From positions 1 to 22,920 of the forward strand of contig JBGAHR010000065.1 of assembly GCA_044226045.1 (NCBI GenBank): a DNA stretch of 22,920 nt, read 5' to 3'. The DNA is from Endoryza sp044226045. GTDB taxonomy: Bacteria > Bacteroidota > Bacteroidia > Chitinophagales > Chitinophagaceae. Of the stretch, positions 1-7,481 are shown one piece after another. Under the pieces are notes generated by a model. That model was given only the letters and a program-made list of their open reading frames with translations. It was not told the DNA's origin and made no database searches. Within the stretch, counting starts at the first letter, position 1; each line of letters begins with the position of its first letter. The position numbers were made by a program, and so were the translations under genes.

Positions 1-3
1 GTT

Positions 4-86
4 GTCAAAGTCAAAACTCAAAATTCAAAAGTAAAAAATCAAAAAGTAAACCTTCTGTGATCCATTTTTTAATTTTTAATTTTGAC
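4..86. repeat. A/T-rich word repeat, imperfect inverted arms
   Basis: Bases 4-40 iterate short words of the form GTCAAA/CTCAAA/TTCAAA on the plus strand. Bases 64-86 carry the same kind of word on the opposite strand: read as the reverse complement it begins GTCAAAATTAAAAATTAAA. The arms are separated by about 23 bases. This is a degenerate inverted repeat in low-complexity DNA. The arms could pair, but there is no clear U-tract, so I do not call it a terminator. Confidence 0.5.
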
Positions 87-106
87 TACCGAAATTCACA
101 ACCGCA

Positions 107-137
107 AACGTGAAACGATAAACCTGAAACGATAAAC
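107..137 (+). repeat. 31-bp intergenic word repeat, copy 1
   Basis: This 31-mer starts AACGTGAAACGATAAACC and continues with a second AAACGATAAAC. It matches the reverse complement of 6278-6308 at 29 of 31 positions and is closely related to 6374-6404, so it is a dispersed repeat and not random AT-rich sequence. It is followed by more short words, including two adjacent copies of AACCGCC at 142-155 and AACTGC/AAACGGC variants to about 172. There is no open reading frame and no obvious terminator. Confidence 0.75.
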
Positions 138-275
138 GCGAAACCGCCAACCGCCAACTGCAAACGGCAAACTATTACCATATTCCGCAAATCCTTCTCC
201 CCAACCATTCATCACGAAATTGACGGTGTGCTTCTTTCGTTCGGACATTTTTTTATCTTCACCCAAAATAGAAAT

Positions 276-1832
276 ATGAGAAAATCTTTAACGGTCATTT
301 TACTCCTGGCGGGCATTCATGGTATGGCCCAAAAGGGGAAGGCTCCAAAAATTCCGGATCCTGTTCCATTTGCCAAAACTATCACCCCTGAAGATCTTAA
401 GAAGCATCTGTACATCGTAGCCAGCGCAGAAATGCAGGGCCGCGAAACCGCCACAGAAGGACAACGCCGTGCGGCTGCCTATATTGAAAATCATTTTAAA
501 TCCCTGGGTCTGGCGCCCGGCAATAATGGCGAATACCAGCAATACTATCCTGTTTTCCAGGATTCTCTGGTAAGCTCCGGTTTGGAAGTGAATGGGAAAA
601 AATTTGACATCAATAAAGATTATGCCGTTAACCTGGGAAGCAGCTATAGCGCCAGCCTTCTGGCCAGTGAAGTGGTATTTGTTGGATACGGAATCAGTGA
701 TTCCACGCGCGATGACTATAAAGGATTGAATACTCGAGGTAAAATTGTTCTGATCCTGGCAGGATCACCTCCCAGCAACAATGCCAACAACAACAATAAC
801 AATGGACGCACACGTGTTGGATTCAGTCCGTTTGCGCAACAGGACGCTGCTGCCAAAAACGGTGCCGCTGCCATACTCGTAGTTCAGGAAAATTTCCCCC
901 GTCGTTCTGGACCTACCCGCGGTAATCAAACCGTAAACGGTTTTAAAAGAACCAACTATCCCAATAGTTTCGCCATCTCCGAACAGGTTGCCATGGCCAT
1001 CATGGGAAATGATTATAACGACGCGAAAGCTGCTATGAAAGCCGGCAACCCGGTTGGTAAATCTTACCAGGCCAACGTTCAGCTGGAACTGGTTAAAACA
1101 GTCATCAAACTGCAAAGCAGTAATGTGATCGGTTTCCTCGAAGGAACTGATCTCAAGGACGAATACCTCGTAATCAGCGCGCACTATGATCACCTGGGCA
1201 AACGCGACAGCGTGATCTATTACGGAGCAGATGATGACGGATCCGGTACTACCGGCGTTCTGGACATTGCTGAAGCATTTGTAAAAGCCAAGGCTGCCGG
1301 TAAAGGTCCGCGACGCAGCATTATCTTCATTACGGTAAGCGGTGAAGAGAAAGGCCTCTGGGGTTCTGCCTACTACGGAGATCATCCCACCTTTCCACTG
1401 GATAAAACAACCGCTGACCTCAATATTGATATGATTGGCAGAATTGATCCGAAAAGAAAAAATGGCGATTCTACCAACTATGTTTATGTGGTAGGGGATG
1501 ACAAACTCAGCTCAGACCTGAAACCCATCAGCGAATCCATCAACAAGAAGTACACTAAACTGGAACTGGATTACAAATACAACGATCCAAAAGATACAGA
1601 ACGCATTTACTACCGCAGCGACCATTTCAATTTCGCTCGTAAAGGTGTTCCCATTATCTTTTATTTCAACGGTACCCATAACGACTATCATCGTCCGACC
1701 GATACACCGGACAAGATCGATTATGTGCAGATGGCCAAAAGAGCACAACTGGTATTTTATACAGCCTGGGAAATGGCCAATCGCAATGACATGCTGAAAC
1801 GCGATATCCCCCTGGATGCGCAATTCAGATAA
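276..1832 (+). CDS. Secreted M28-family zinc peptidase with PA domain
   Basis: Predicted exported metallopeptidase of family M28 (aminopeptidase/carboxypeptidase type), 518 aa. The ATG at 276 is chosen because it opens directly onto a signal peptide (MRKSLTVILLLAGIHGMAQ); the in-frame upstream codons from 228 encode an unlikely leader. A protease-associated (PA) domain spans about residues 130-270 and contains an Asn-rich loop (about 168-176). The catalytic domain follows, with the expected two-zinc set visible: H303 in SAHYDHLG, D320 in GADDDGSG, the Glu pair E357/E358 in SGEEKGLWGS, D385 in NIDMIG, and H472 in the THNDYHRPTDTPD motif. All key residues are present, so it should be active, probably in the periplasm or on the cell surface. 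Substrate cannot be read from sequence. It is monocistronic and ends at a strong hairpin terminator shared with the convergent methyltransferase gene. Family assignment is very secure. Confidence 0.93.
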   Translation: MRKSLTVILLLAGIHGMAQKGKAPKIPDPVPFAKTITPEDLKKHLYIVASAEMQGRETATEGQRRAAAYIENHFKSLGLAPGNNGEYQQYYPVFQDSLVSSGLEVNGKKFDINKDYAVNLGSSYSASLLASEVVFVGYGISDSTRDDYKGLNTRGKIVLILAGSPPSNNANNNNNNGRTRVGFSPFAQQDAAAKNGAAAILVVQENFPRRSGPTRGNQTVNGFKRTNYPNSFAISEQVAMAIMGNDYNDAKAAMKAGNPVGKSYQANVQLELVKTVIKLQSSNVIGFLEGTDLKDEYLVISAHYDHLGKRDSVIYYGADDDGSGTTGVLDIAEAFVKAKAAGKGPRRSIIFITVSGEEKGLWGSAYYGDHPTFPLDKTTADLNIDMIGRIDPKRKNGDSTNYVYVVGDDKLSSDLKPISESINKKYTKLELDYKYNDPKDTERIYYRSDHFNFARKGVPIIFYFNGTHNDYHRPTDTPDKIDYVQMAKRAQLVFYTAWEMANRNDMLKRDIPLDAQFR

Positions 1833-1864
1833 TCAGTAATTACAATAATAGTTACAGTATACTT

Positions 1865-1895
1865 AAAAAGCGAAGAGGAATCTCTTCGCTTTTTT
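1865..1895. terminator. Bidirectional rho-independent terminator
   Basis: A perfect 13-bp stem (AAAAAGCGAAGAG at 1865-1877 with its complement at 1882-1894) encloses a GAAT loop. A-run and T-run on either side make it usable from both directions. It lies between the M28 peptidase stop (1832) and the end of the convergent methyltransferase (1916). Confidence 0.9.
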
Positions 1896-1915
1896 AATGC
1901 CTGCCACCATATATT

Positions 1916-2863
1916 TTACCGGATGATTTCAAAGCACCAGCGTTGCAGCTTTCCCTGGAAATCGAAAGGTGTGGTGGCTTTTGTAATGTCTTTTATAAAT
2001 GAGGCCCTGATCTGATCCTGCTCGATCTCGAACTTTCGCATATTGGTGCTGAAGTAGATCCTGCCGCCCGGCCGAGTAGCTTCCAGCACCTTGTTTAACA
2101 AATCCACATGATCGCGCTGAATATCGAGAAAGTCTTTCATCATCTTACTGTTGCTGAATGTCGGCGGGTCCATAATTACCAGGTCGAAGTAACCGGCCGG
2201 TAATTCATCGAGATACTGCTTTACATCAGCCCTTATAAAATGATACCTGGCGCCTTTCAGGTTATTCAATTCGAAGTTCTCCCTGGCCCATTGAAGATAG
2301 GTATTGGAAAGATCCACGGAGTGTACTTCATCGGCTCCTCCCGCTGCCGCATACACGGAGAACGAACCGGTGTAACAAAACAGGTTCAATACCTTTTTAC
2401 CTGCCGATTGATCCATTACCATTTTACGGGTGATGCGATGATCCAGGAACAGTCCTGTATCAAGGTAATCCGAGAGGTTGATCTTAAAGGAGAGACCGTT
2501 TTCTTTAACGACAGTAATATGCTGATCGGATGCATATTTCTGGTACTGCCCTTCCCTTCCCGTCTTCCGTTGCCGCTGTTTTACAAAAATGTGATCCGCG
2601 GGAACCTGCAGAACTTCTCCAATAGAAACCAGGCATTGCTCCAGCCACTGTTCATATTCCTCCTCCGTAAGCGAATGTTTGCTTCTGTATTCCGCAACAT
2701 AAACATACTGATCGTAGATTTCGATGATCAAGGGAAACTCAGGAAGGTCTCTGTCATACAGGCGGAAGCAACTGATTCCCTGTTTCCGGGCCAGTTTATG
2801 CAAGTGCCGGTAAACTTTTACCAGCCGGTTTCTGAACATGACTTGTTTGGAATCTTCAGACAT
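1916..2863 (-). CDS. RlmK-like class I SAM-dependent rRNA methyltransferase
   Basis: Stand-alone methyltransferase of 315 aa. It resembles the C-terminal half (RlmK part) of the E. coli fusion protein RlmL, which makes m7G2069 in 23S rRNA. Visible features: the N-terminal MFRNRL...GISCFRLYDRDLPE segment typical of this family; YLDTGLFLDHR before the methyltransferase domain; the SAM-binding motif VLNLFCYTGS around residues 158-167; and the active-site loop DPPTFSNSK at 232-240. The THUMP domain and the RlmL half are absent, so the second activity would have to be elsewhere in the genome. The ATG at 2863 is preferred over a TTG three codons upstream (2872); a later Met (VMFRNRL) is also possible. 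It follows the MFS transporter by only 15 bases and is probably co-transcribed with it. The exact target base is inferred by family similarity. Confidence 0.88.
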   Translation of the reverse strand: MSEDSKQVMFRNRLVKVYRHLHKLARKQGISCFRLYDRDLPEFPLIIEIYDQYVYVAEYRSKHSLTEEEYEQWLEQCLVSIGEVLQVPADHIFVKQRQRKTGREGQYQKYASDQHITVVKENGLSFKINLSDYLDTGLFLDHRITRKMVMDQSAGKKVLNLFCYTGSFSVYAAAGGADEVHSVDLSNTYLQWARENFELNNLKGARYHFIRADVKQYLDELPAGYFDLVIMDPPTFSNSKMMKDFLDIQRDHVDLLNKVLEATRPGGRIYFSTNMRKFEIEQDQIRASFIKDITKATTPFDFQGKLQRWCFEIIR

Positions 2864-2878
2864 ATCAGTCAATCTACA

Positions 2879-4096
2879 TTATTCAAGTGATTTTCGATGA
2901 ACGAACAGGTGTAGTCTTCCAAAGCCAAAGGCTGTCAGCAGCATCAGTATACCCATCGTCCACCACAAAGCGGTGTACCCTGCCTTTTCTGCCAGGAATG
3001 CGCCCACTACCGGACCTATTGTTTGCGCGCCCGCCCAGGCGACTGTATATAATGCCGCATACTGGCCCCTGTTGTGATTGGAACTACGGGAAATCCAAAA
3101 TGAATTCATGAAAGGCATGGAGATGATCTCACCAATGGTCATCATCAGGATCATGACAATAGCGAGCCAGTGATTCACCTGGAAAACAGCAATCAGCAGA
3201 TAGGAAAATCCACAGAGTACGGTTCCCCTCAAAATAAAATACGTATTGGCTCTCCTGCCTTCCAATTTAAAAATCAGCACCATTTCAATTACGGCAATCA
3301 GCAATCCGTTAACTGCGCCAATCAGCCCTATAAACCGCTCGGAAAATGACAATTCATTTCTATAGTAGGCAGGCATATTGGTGAACAGTTGAAAAAAGCA
3401 AACCGCGAACAGGAAGACCATCACGATAAACCATAAGTAGGTTTTGTCCTGGTAGGCCGTCTGCCCGTTGCCTGTATCTTCTTTTTTCTTTTCCATACGC
3501 CCATTGTTTGCCGGAGAGAGTAACCACCACATCAAAAATGCAGCAATGATGTTGGTGATCCCGTCGAACCAAAACAGCAATTCGTAATTGAAAGAAGCGA
3601 TCACCCCTCCTATAGCATTTCCGACTGCCCAGCCGAGGTTAATGGCGAGCCGGTTTAAAGAGTAAGAACGGGTTCTGTTTTTTTCCTGACTGTAAAACGC
3701 GATCGCTGTTGAATTGGCCGGCCTGAAAGCTTCATTGACAAAACTGAGCAGGAAGGTAAAAAGACAGATCAACGGGTATGACTTCATCTGTCCCAGTAAA
3801 ATAAAAAGTAAGCCGCCGCCAGCGAGTGTAACGATCTGTATGGGATAAAATCCAATCTTGTCGGTCAATCGCCCGCTGATATTTGCACCAACAACCGCTC
3901 CGAGTCCAAATAATCCCATAACTATGCCGGCCTGCCCAATGCTGTAACCCATTTTCGGACTGGTAAGATAAATGGTCATAAATGGGACAACCATGGTGCC
4001 ACTCCTGTTGATCAGCATCACCAGCGACAACCACCAGGTTTCCGGCGAGAGTCCTTCATATGCATTTTTGTACAACCTGGCTGTTCTTCCTATCAT
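2879..4096 (-). CDS. MFS transporter
   Basis: Major facilitator superfamily permease of 405 aa with about twelve hydrophobic helices in the inner membrane. The cytoplasmic loop motif A of the superfamily is visible as GRLTDKIG at residues 75-82, after helix 2. A charged stretch (RMEKKKEDTGNGQ) marks the central loop between the two six-helix halves. The overall appearance is that of a drug or small-molecule exporter of the MdtH/YfcJ kind, but substrate cannot be assigned. It lies head to tail with the methyltransferase gene (stop TAA at 2879-2881, next ATG at 2863). A candidate promoter lies just upstream (4105-4136). No truncation or frameshift is seen. Confidence 0.9.
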   Translation of the reverse strand: MIGRTARLYKNAYEGLSPETWWLSLVMLINRSGTMVVPFMTIYLTSPKMGYSIGQAGIVMGLFGLGAVVGANISGRLTDKIGFYPIQIVTLAGGGLLFILLGQMKSYPLICLFTFLLSFVNEAFRPANSTAIAFYSQEKNRTRSYSLNRLAINLGWAVGNAIGGVIASFNYELLFWFDGITNIIAAFLMWWLLSPANNGRMEKKKEDTGNGQTAYQDKTYLWFIVMVFLFAVCFFQLFTNMPAYYRNELSFSERFIGLIGAVNGLLIAVIEMVLIFKLEGRRANTYFILRGTVLCGFSYLLIAVFQVNHWLAIVMILMMTIGEIISMPFMNSFWISRSSNHNRGQYAALYTVAWAGAQTIGPVVGAFLAEKAGYTALWWTMGILMLLTAFGFGRLHLFVHRKSLE

Positions 4097-4104
4097 AACC
4101 TTGG

Positions 4105-4136
4105 CAAAATTACCAAGCCGTCCTCAATTAACCGAA
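4105..4136 (-). promoter_or_regulatory. Candidate Bacteroidota promoter for MFS transporter
   Basis: On the minus strand TAATTTTG (4105-4112) matches the TAnnTTTG -7 box exactly. A TTCG (4133-4136, three of four to TTTG) lies 20 bases further upstream. The predicted start site would lie within a few bases of the ATG at 4096, giving a very short leader. Confidence 0.5.
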
Positions 4137-4152
4137 CAGTTTGTTATGTGCA

Positions 4153-4183
4153 TAAAAAAGCCCCGGGCCATAAAGCCCGGGAC
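4153..4183 (-). terminator. Rho-independent terminator of the DUF4197 gene
   Basis: Read on the minus strand, CCCGGGC (4175-4181) pairs with GCCCGGG (4162-4168) around a 6-nt loop, followed by a run of six T (complement of 4154-4159). It lies 23 bases after the stop of the DUF4197 gene. Confidence 0.9.
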
Positions 4184-4205
4184 TCGCTGAACTATTATTT
4201 TAAAA

Positions 4206-4949
4206 TTAATTGGCAAATACTTTCTTCAATACATCGGTAACCCGTGCTGCCGGATCTTTCCTGATTTTCTGTTCTTCCTGCGCTACCTGTACAAACAAAC
4301 CAGACAAGGCTTTATCAGTAACATAGCCGGACAGGTCTGTGTTTACTTTTTTAAACGTGGTAGGAAGTTTATTGTAGGTTTCGAATACATCTTTCCAGTA
4401 CCTGGTAGCATTGGTTTTTTCCAGGGCTGCATCTATGACCGGTTTGAATGCTGCCGTCAAAGCGGGTGTGGTTTTCCCTTTCAGGTAACTGGTTGCTGCC
4501 GTATCGGCTCCTTTTAAAATTCCCAATGCGTCCTGGAAGCTCATTTGCTTGATCGCATCGATAAAGATCGGTGCTGCTGACTTGGAAGCCTCCTCGGCGG
4601 CGCGGTTCATGGAAAGAATGGCTTTATCCACCATACTGCCCATTCCGGCTGTACGAAGGGCAGATTCCACTTTCTTCGCTTCATCCGGCATCAGGATCTT
4701 GATAGCTGCATTGGCAAAAAAACCATCCACGGCTGACAATTTTGAAGAGCTGTTGTTAGCGCCTACAGACAAGGCTTCTTTCAGACCTGCGATGATTTCG
4801 TCATTTGTCAGGTTGGAAGCGCCTCCGCCTTTTACCTTATTGACGATCCCCCCTGCCTTTTTAAGAAGGCCCCCTTTGGAATCTGAAGACTGCTGAGCGA
4901 TTGTTTGCAAAGAGGCAAACGCCATTACGAGTAGTGCGATTCGTTTCAT
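4206..4949 (-). CDS. DUF4197 domain-containing exported protein
   Basis: Protein of 247 aa with a signal peptide (MKRIALLVMAFASLQTIAQ) and no lipobox cysteine, so probably periplasmic or secreted. The rest matches my memory of the DUF4197 family. Hallmarks are LTNDEIIAGLKEALSVG near residue 47, IKILMPDEAKKVESALR around 82-98, the stretch SFQDALGILKGADTAATSYL, and the ending VTDVLKKVF. The protein is predicted mostly alpha-helical. The molecular function of this family is not established, and the neighbours (thioesterase upstream, MFS transporter downstream across a terminator) do not suggest one. Start ATG at 4949 places the signal peptide at the exact N terminus. Confidence 0.88.
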   Translation of the reverse strand: MKRIALLVMAFASLQTIAQQSSDSKGGLLKKAGGIVNKVKGGGASNLTNDEIIAGLKEALSVGANNSSSKLSAVDGFFANAAIKILMPDEAKKVESALRTAGMGSMVDKAILSMNRAAEEASKSAAPIFIDAIKQMSFQDALGILKGADTAATSYLKGKTTPALTAAFKPVIDAALEKTNATRYWKDVFETYNKLPTTFKKVNTDLSGYVTDKALSGLFVQVAQEEQKIRKDPAARVTDVLKKVFAN

Positions 4950-5005
4950 AGTATATTGTTAGATGACAAATAAACGTCCGAATGACTGAAAAATTTGTTA
5001 AGACT

Positions 5006-5452
5006 TTACTTATTTATCCACTCAAAATCGGCGCTCCGGGTCATGTCAACGAATACTTTCTGAACCATTTCGGGAGGTGTGGCCAGTTTTCTTCTGGCTG
5101 TATCGAGCCAGGCGCCGTCGACGGTAATTATAGCAGCCAGGGTATCCCCATCTTTAAACAGTTGATGGCGAATGGACCATCTTGAAAAATCCTCCCTTGA
5201 TCGCAGCAGTTGCAGGTCAATTGTCAATGTATCCCCGAAGCGAATTTCTTTTCTGAAAACACATTCTTCGCGGAACAAAATAGGGCCGAACTGCAACTGC
5301 GTCATGACAGCCGGCGTGAGCCCTTTTTCATTCAGATAGTTGATTCTACTGTACGCCCCCCAGTCGTAATACACGGAATGCCTTACATGAAAATTTGGAT
5401 CCAGGTCAGACCACCTGACTTCCACCGGTTTGATATAAGAATGCATGCTCAT
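5006..5452 (-). CDS. Hotdog-fold acyl-CoA thioesterase (4HBT family)
   Basis: Small cytoplasmic protein of 148 aa in the 4-hydroxybenzoyl-CoA thioesterase/YbgC hotdog superfamily. It would hydrolyse an acyl-CoA to acid and CoA, with unknown acyl preference. The active-site region is RWSDLDPNFHVRHSVYYDW (residues 13-31). An Asp here (D16 or D18) corresponds to the catalytic acid in the more usual form with GHVNN; here the Gly and Asn-Asn are replaced by Phe and Arg-His. The length is normal for a single hotdog domain. Two ATGs (5452 and 5446) are equally plausible. There is a 56-base gap to the DUF4197 gene on the same strand. Function beyond the superfamily is inference. Confidence 0.82.
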   Translation of the reverse strand: MSMHSYIKPVEVRWSDLDPNFHVRHSVYYDWGAYSRINYLNEKGLTPAVMTQLQFGPILFREECVFRKEIRFGDTLTIDLQLLRSREDFSRWSIRHQLFKDGDTLAAIITVDGAWLDTARRKLATPPEMVQKVFVDMTRSADFEWINK

Positions 5453-5545
5453 TTTATGCTAAAATAAAACAAAGAAGCGATCGTTTTTAGTCGGGCGCTT
5501 AGCATATTTCTACTTATTTTTAGCCCTTACAAATTTTTAATTATC

Positions 5546-6271
5546 ATGCAAAAATTGTTGATCCTGTTATTGATGAGTGTATCCATCGGAACTGTTGCCC
5601 AGGGAACCCAGAAGAAACCTGCCACTGGCAAGACCGGTGTTAAATCTACCGGAACTGCTGTTAGCAAACCAGTGCTGAAAAATTCTTCCGATTCGTTCAG
5701 CTATGCCATTGGCGTTAGTATTGCCAATTTCTATAAAGAGCAGGGCATTACCAATATAAACAGTAACCTGATTACAAAAGGATTTTCCGATTGCAGTGCT
5801 GGTAAGGCCGGACTCAACGAATCTGAGGTGAACAATGTGATTATGGCCTATATGCAAAAAGTTAGAAGTGAAAAATCGGCCGGTGTGAGGAAAGCTGGTG
5901 AAGCTTTTCTGGCGGAAAACAAAAAGAAGCCGGGTGTTATTACAACCGCCAGCGGATTGCAATACATGATCATCAAAGAAGGTACCGGACCCAAACCACT
6001 GGCAACCGATAAAGTAAAGATTCATTACCACGGCACGCTGATCGACGGAACCGTTTTCGACAGTTCTGTAGAAAGAGGCGAACCTATTGAATATCTCTGC
6101 AGCAATTTCATTCCCGGTTGGGTGGAAGCGTTACAGATGATGCCGGTAGGCAGTAAATGGAAACTGTTCGTGCCGTCCAATCTGGCCTATGGTGATAATG
6201 ATGCCGGACCTGCCATCAAAGCCGGCTCAACATTGATATTTGAGGTGGAGTTGCTGGATATTGTGAAGTAG
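5546..6271 (+). CDS. Exported FKBP-type peptidyl-prolyl isomerase
   Basis: Protein of 241 aa that catalyses cis-trans isomerisation of prolyl bonds and probably acts as a periplasmic folding chaperone like Mip/FkpA. It has a signal peptide (residues 1-19, ending VAQ) and a Lys/Thr-rich linker to about 45. An N-terminal FKBP dimerisation domain (DSFSYAIGVSIANFYKEQG onward) leads to a long helix near 95-128, followed by the FKBP catalytic domain (about 148-241). Conserved pocket elements are visible: Y161 in KIHYHGTLIDG, FDSS at 171-174, IPGWVEALQMM, LAYGD, and STLIFEVELLDI. The usual EPIEF(P) stretch reads EPIEYLCSN, a mild departure with a cysteine. Start ATG at 5546 opens the signal peptide. 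Confidence 0.92.
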   Translation: MQKLLILLLMSVSIGTVAQGTQKKPATGKTGVKSTGTAVSKPVLKNSSDSFSYAIGVSIANFYKEQGITNINSNLITKGFSDCSAGKAGLNESEVNNVIMAYMQKVRSEKSAGVRKAGEAFLAENKKKPGVITTASGLQYMIIKEGTGPKPLATDKVKIHYHGTLIDGTVFDSSVERGEPIEYLCSNFIPGWVEALQMMPVGSKWKLFVPSNLAYGDNDAGPAIKAGSTLIFEVELLDIVK

Positions 6272-6277
6272 TTTTTG

Positions 6278-6308
6278 GTTTATCGTTTATGGTTTATCGT
6301 TTCACGTT
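6278..6308 (-). repeat. 31-bp word repeat, copy 2 (left arm)
   Basis: The reverse complement begins AACGTGAAACGATAAACC. It matches 6374-6404 at 30 of 31 positions (opposite orientation) and 107-137 at 29 of 31. It starts 7 bases after the stop of the FKBP gene. Confidence 0.85.
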
Positions 6309-6373
6309 TGTCGCCAGGTTCTAAAGTCGGTAAATGTATAAAAAATGACCCGGTAACAAGTCAATAGCTAAAC

Positions 6374-6404
6374 AACGTGAAACGAAAAACCATAAACGAT
6401 AAAC
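6374..6404 (+). repeat. 31-bp word repeat, copy 3 (right arm)
   Basis: Inverted partner of 6278-6308 with a single mismatch, separated from it by 65 bases. It ends 4 bases before the stop of the ion-channel gene. The pair could form a long hairpin between two convergent genes and might stop transcription from both sides, although there is no T-run. Confidence 0.85.
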
Positions 6405-6408
6405 TAAC

Positions 6409-7422
6409 CTAATCATCACTAATATTAATCTTCATCCGCTGGATTTGCTGGCGGGTGCCTAGTACGAGTACTTTCATTCCATCCTTAACCATAATGTCAT
6501 CGGGGGGATTGATCAGGAATTTACCGTCTGCATCTTTGAGACCGATACAGTTCACACCCGTCTTCTTCCATGCCATGATTTCGCTGAGTGAACGATCCCG
6601 TATATTCTCCGGCAGCTGGTCGTAAGACACAGATTCGATATGTATGGCCTCTCCTTCTTCGCCGGACAAATAATCGATGAACTCAATTACATCAGGCTTT
6701 GATACCAGGGTAGCCATGTGCGTGCCTCCAATTTTATCTGGCATGATTACATTGTTGGCCCCTGCTTTTTTAAGTTTGGGGAAAGTGCTGCTTTCGGATG
6801 CGCGGCTGATGATATGAATAGTCGGATTCAGCGAGCGGGCAGACAATACGATGAATACATTGTTTGAATCAATGGGCAGCGCGCTGATCAGCGCCTTCGC
6901 TGAAAGTATGCCGGCCTTTCTCAAAACATCATCATCGGTGCTGTCTCCATGTATCATCAGCAAATCCGGGTTTTCGGCCTGTGCCATTTCAACCCTCTTG
7001 ATGTCGCTTTCGATTACAACATATTCCTGGCCGTGATAGCCCAGGGTTTCGGCGGCTTGCTGGCCATTTCGACCGTAGCCACAGATAATTACATGATCCT
7101 TCAGTTTGGAAATTGAGTTCATAGTCCGGCGGGTTTTAAAATATTTATTGATCTCTCCGCTTATGATATATTGAGTGAGACGGGTGAGGGCAAAGGCAAA
7201 AAATCCCCAGCTAATGATCAGCAGGAAAACTGTAAACATCCTTCCCTCGCTGCTCAGCGGTCTTACTTCGGTAAAGCCAGCCGTTGTAACGGAGATGGTG
7301 GTCATATAGATTGCTTCCACGAGCGTGAATTGCTCAATGAGCATATATCCGATAACACCTACAACGGTTATACCGAACAAAATCAGAATGGGTTGCAATA
7401 ATTTCCAGGCTGCCCGCGTCAA
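6409..7422 (-). CDS. Two-TM ion channel with RCK (TrkA-N/TrkA-C) domains
   Basis: Ligand-gated potassium-channel-like protein of 337 aa with MthK-type architecture. TM1 is at about 9-29, a pore loop at 38-55, TM2 at about 61-84, then an RCK N-lobe with the Rossmann motif GYGRNG (115-120) and acidic residues E138/D140, then a TrkA-C domain in about the last 80 residues. The selectivity filter is unusual: VTTAGFTEV (45-53) where K+ channels normally have TVGYG(D/E), so ion selectivity is uncertain. The start appears to be a TTG at 7422: no in-frame ATG exists between the upstream stop (7447-7449) and Met27, which lies inside TM1, and the A-rich stretch before the TTG suits initiation in this phylum. 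It is convergent with the FKBP gene and lies downstream of the SPFH gene after a terminator. Confidence 0.88.
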   Translation of the reverse strand: MTRAAWKLLQPILILFGITVVGVIGYMLIEQFTLVEAIYMTTISVTTAGFTEVRPLSSEGRMFTVFLLIISWGFFAFALTRLTQYIISGEINKYFKTRRTMNSISKLKDHVIICGYGRNGQQAAETLGYHGQEYVVIESDIKRVEMAQAENPDLLMIHGDSTDDDVLRKAGILSAKALISALPIDSNNVFIVLSARSLNPTIHIISRASESSTFPKLKKAGANNVIMPDKIGGTHMATLVSKPDVIEFIDYLSGEEGEAIHIESVSYDQLPENIRDRSLSEIMAWKKTGVNCIGLKDADGKFLINPPDDIMVKDGMKVLVLGTRQQIQRMKINISDD

Positions 7423-7465
7423 TTTTTTGTATTTGGCTAAAATTAATCATTGCCCCCCAGAAATC

Positions 7466-7481
7466 ATTGGCTGCAGCCAAT
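7466..7481. promoter_or_regulatory. 16-bp perfect palindrome upstream of channel gene
   Basis: ATTGGCTGCAGCCAAT is a perfect palindrome. It lies 44 bases upstream of the proposed channel start and directly next to the terminator of the SPFH gene. It could be an operator for the channel promoter; no regulator is identified. Confidence 0.4.

Noticed and set aside
765..1385. Long minus-strand open frame (206 codons) inside the peptidase gene
   Set aside because: Lies antisense to a well-supported M28 coding region with all catalytic residues; no recognisable domain.
2240..2890. Plus-strand open frame (216 codons) over the methyltransferase gene
   Set aside because: Antisense to the RlmK-like gene; no domain recognisable.
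6272..6408. Considered the inverted repeat as insertion-sequence terminal repeats
   Set aside because: Only 65 bases lie between the arms and no transposase or target duplication is visible; a MITE-like origin is possible but unsupported.
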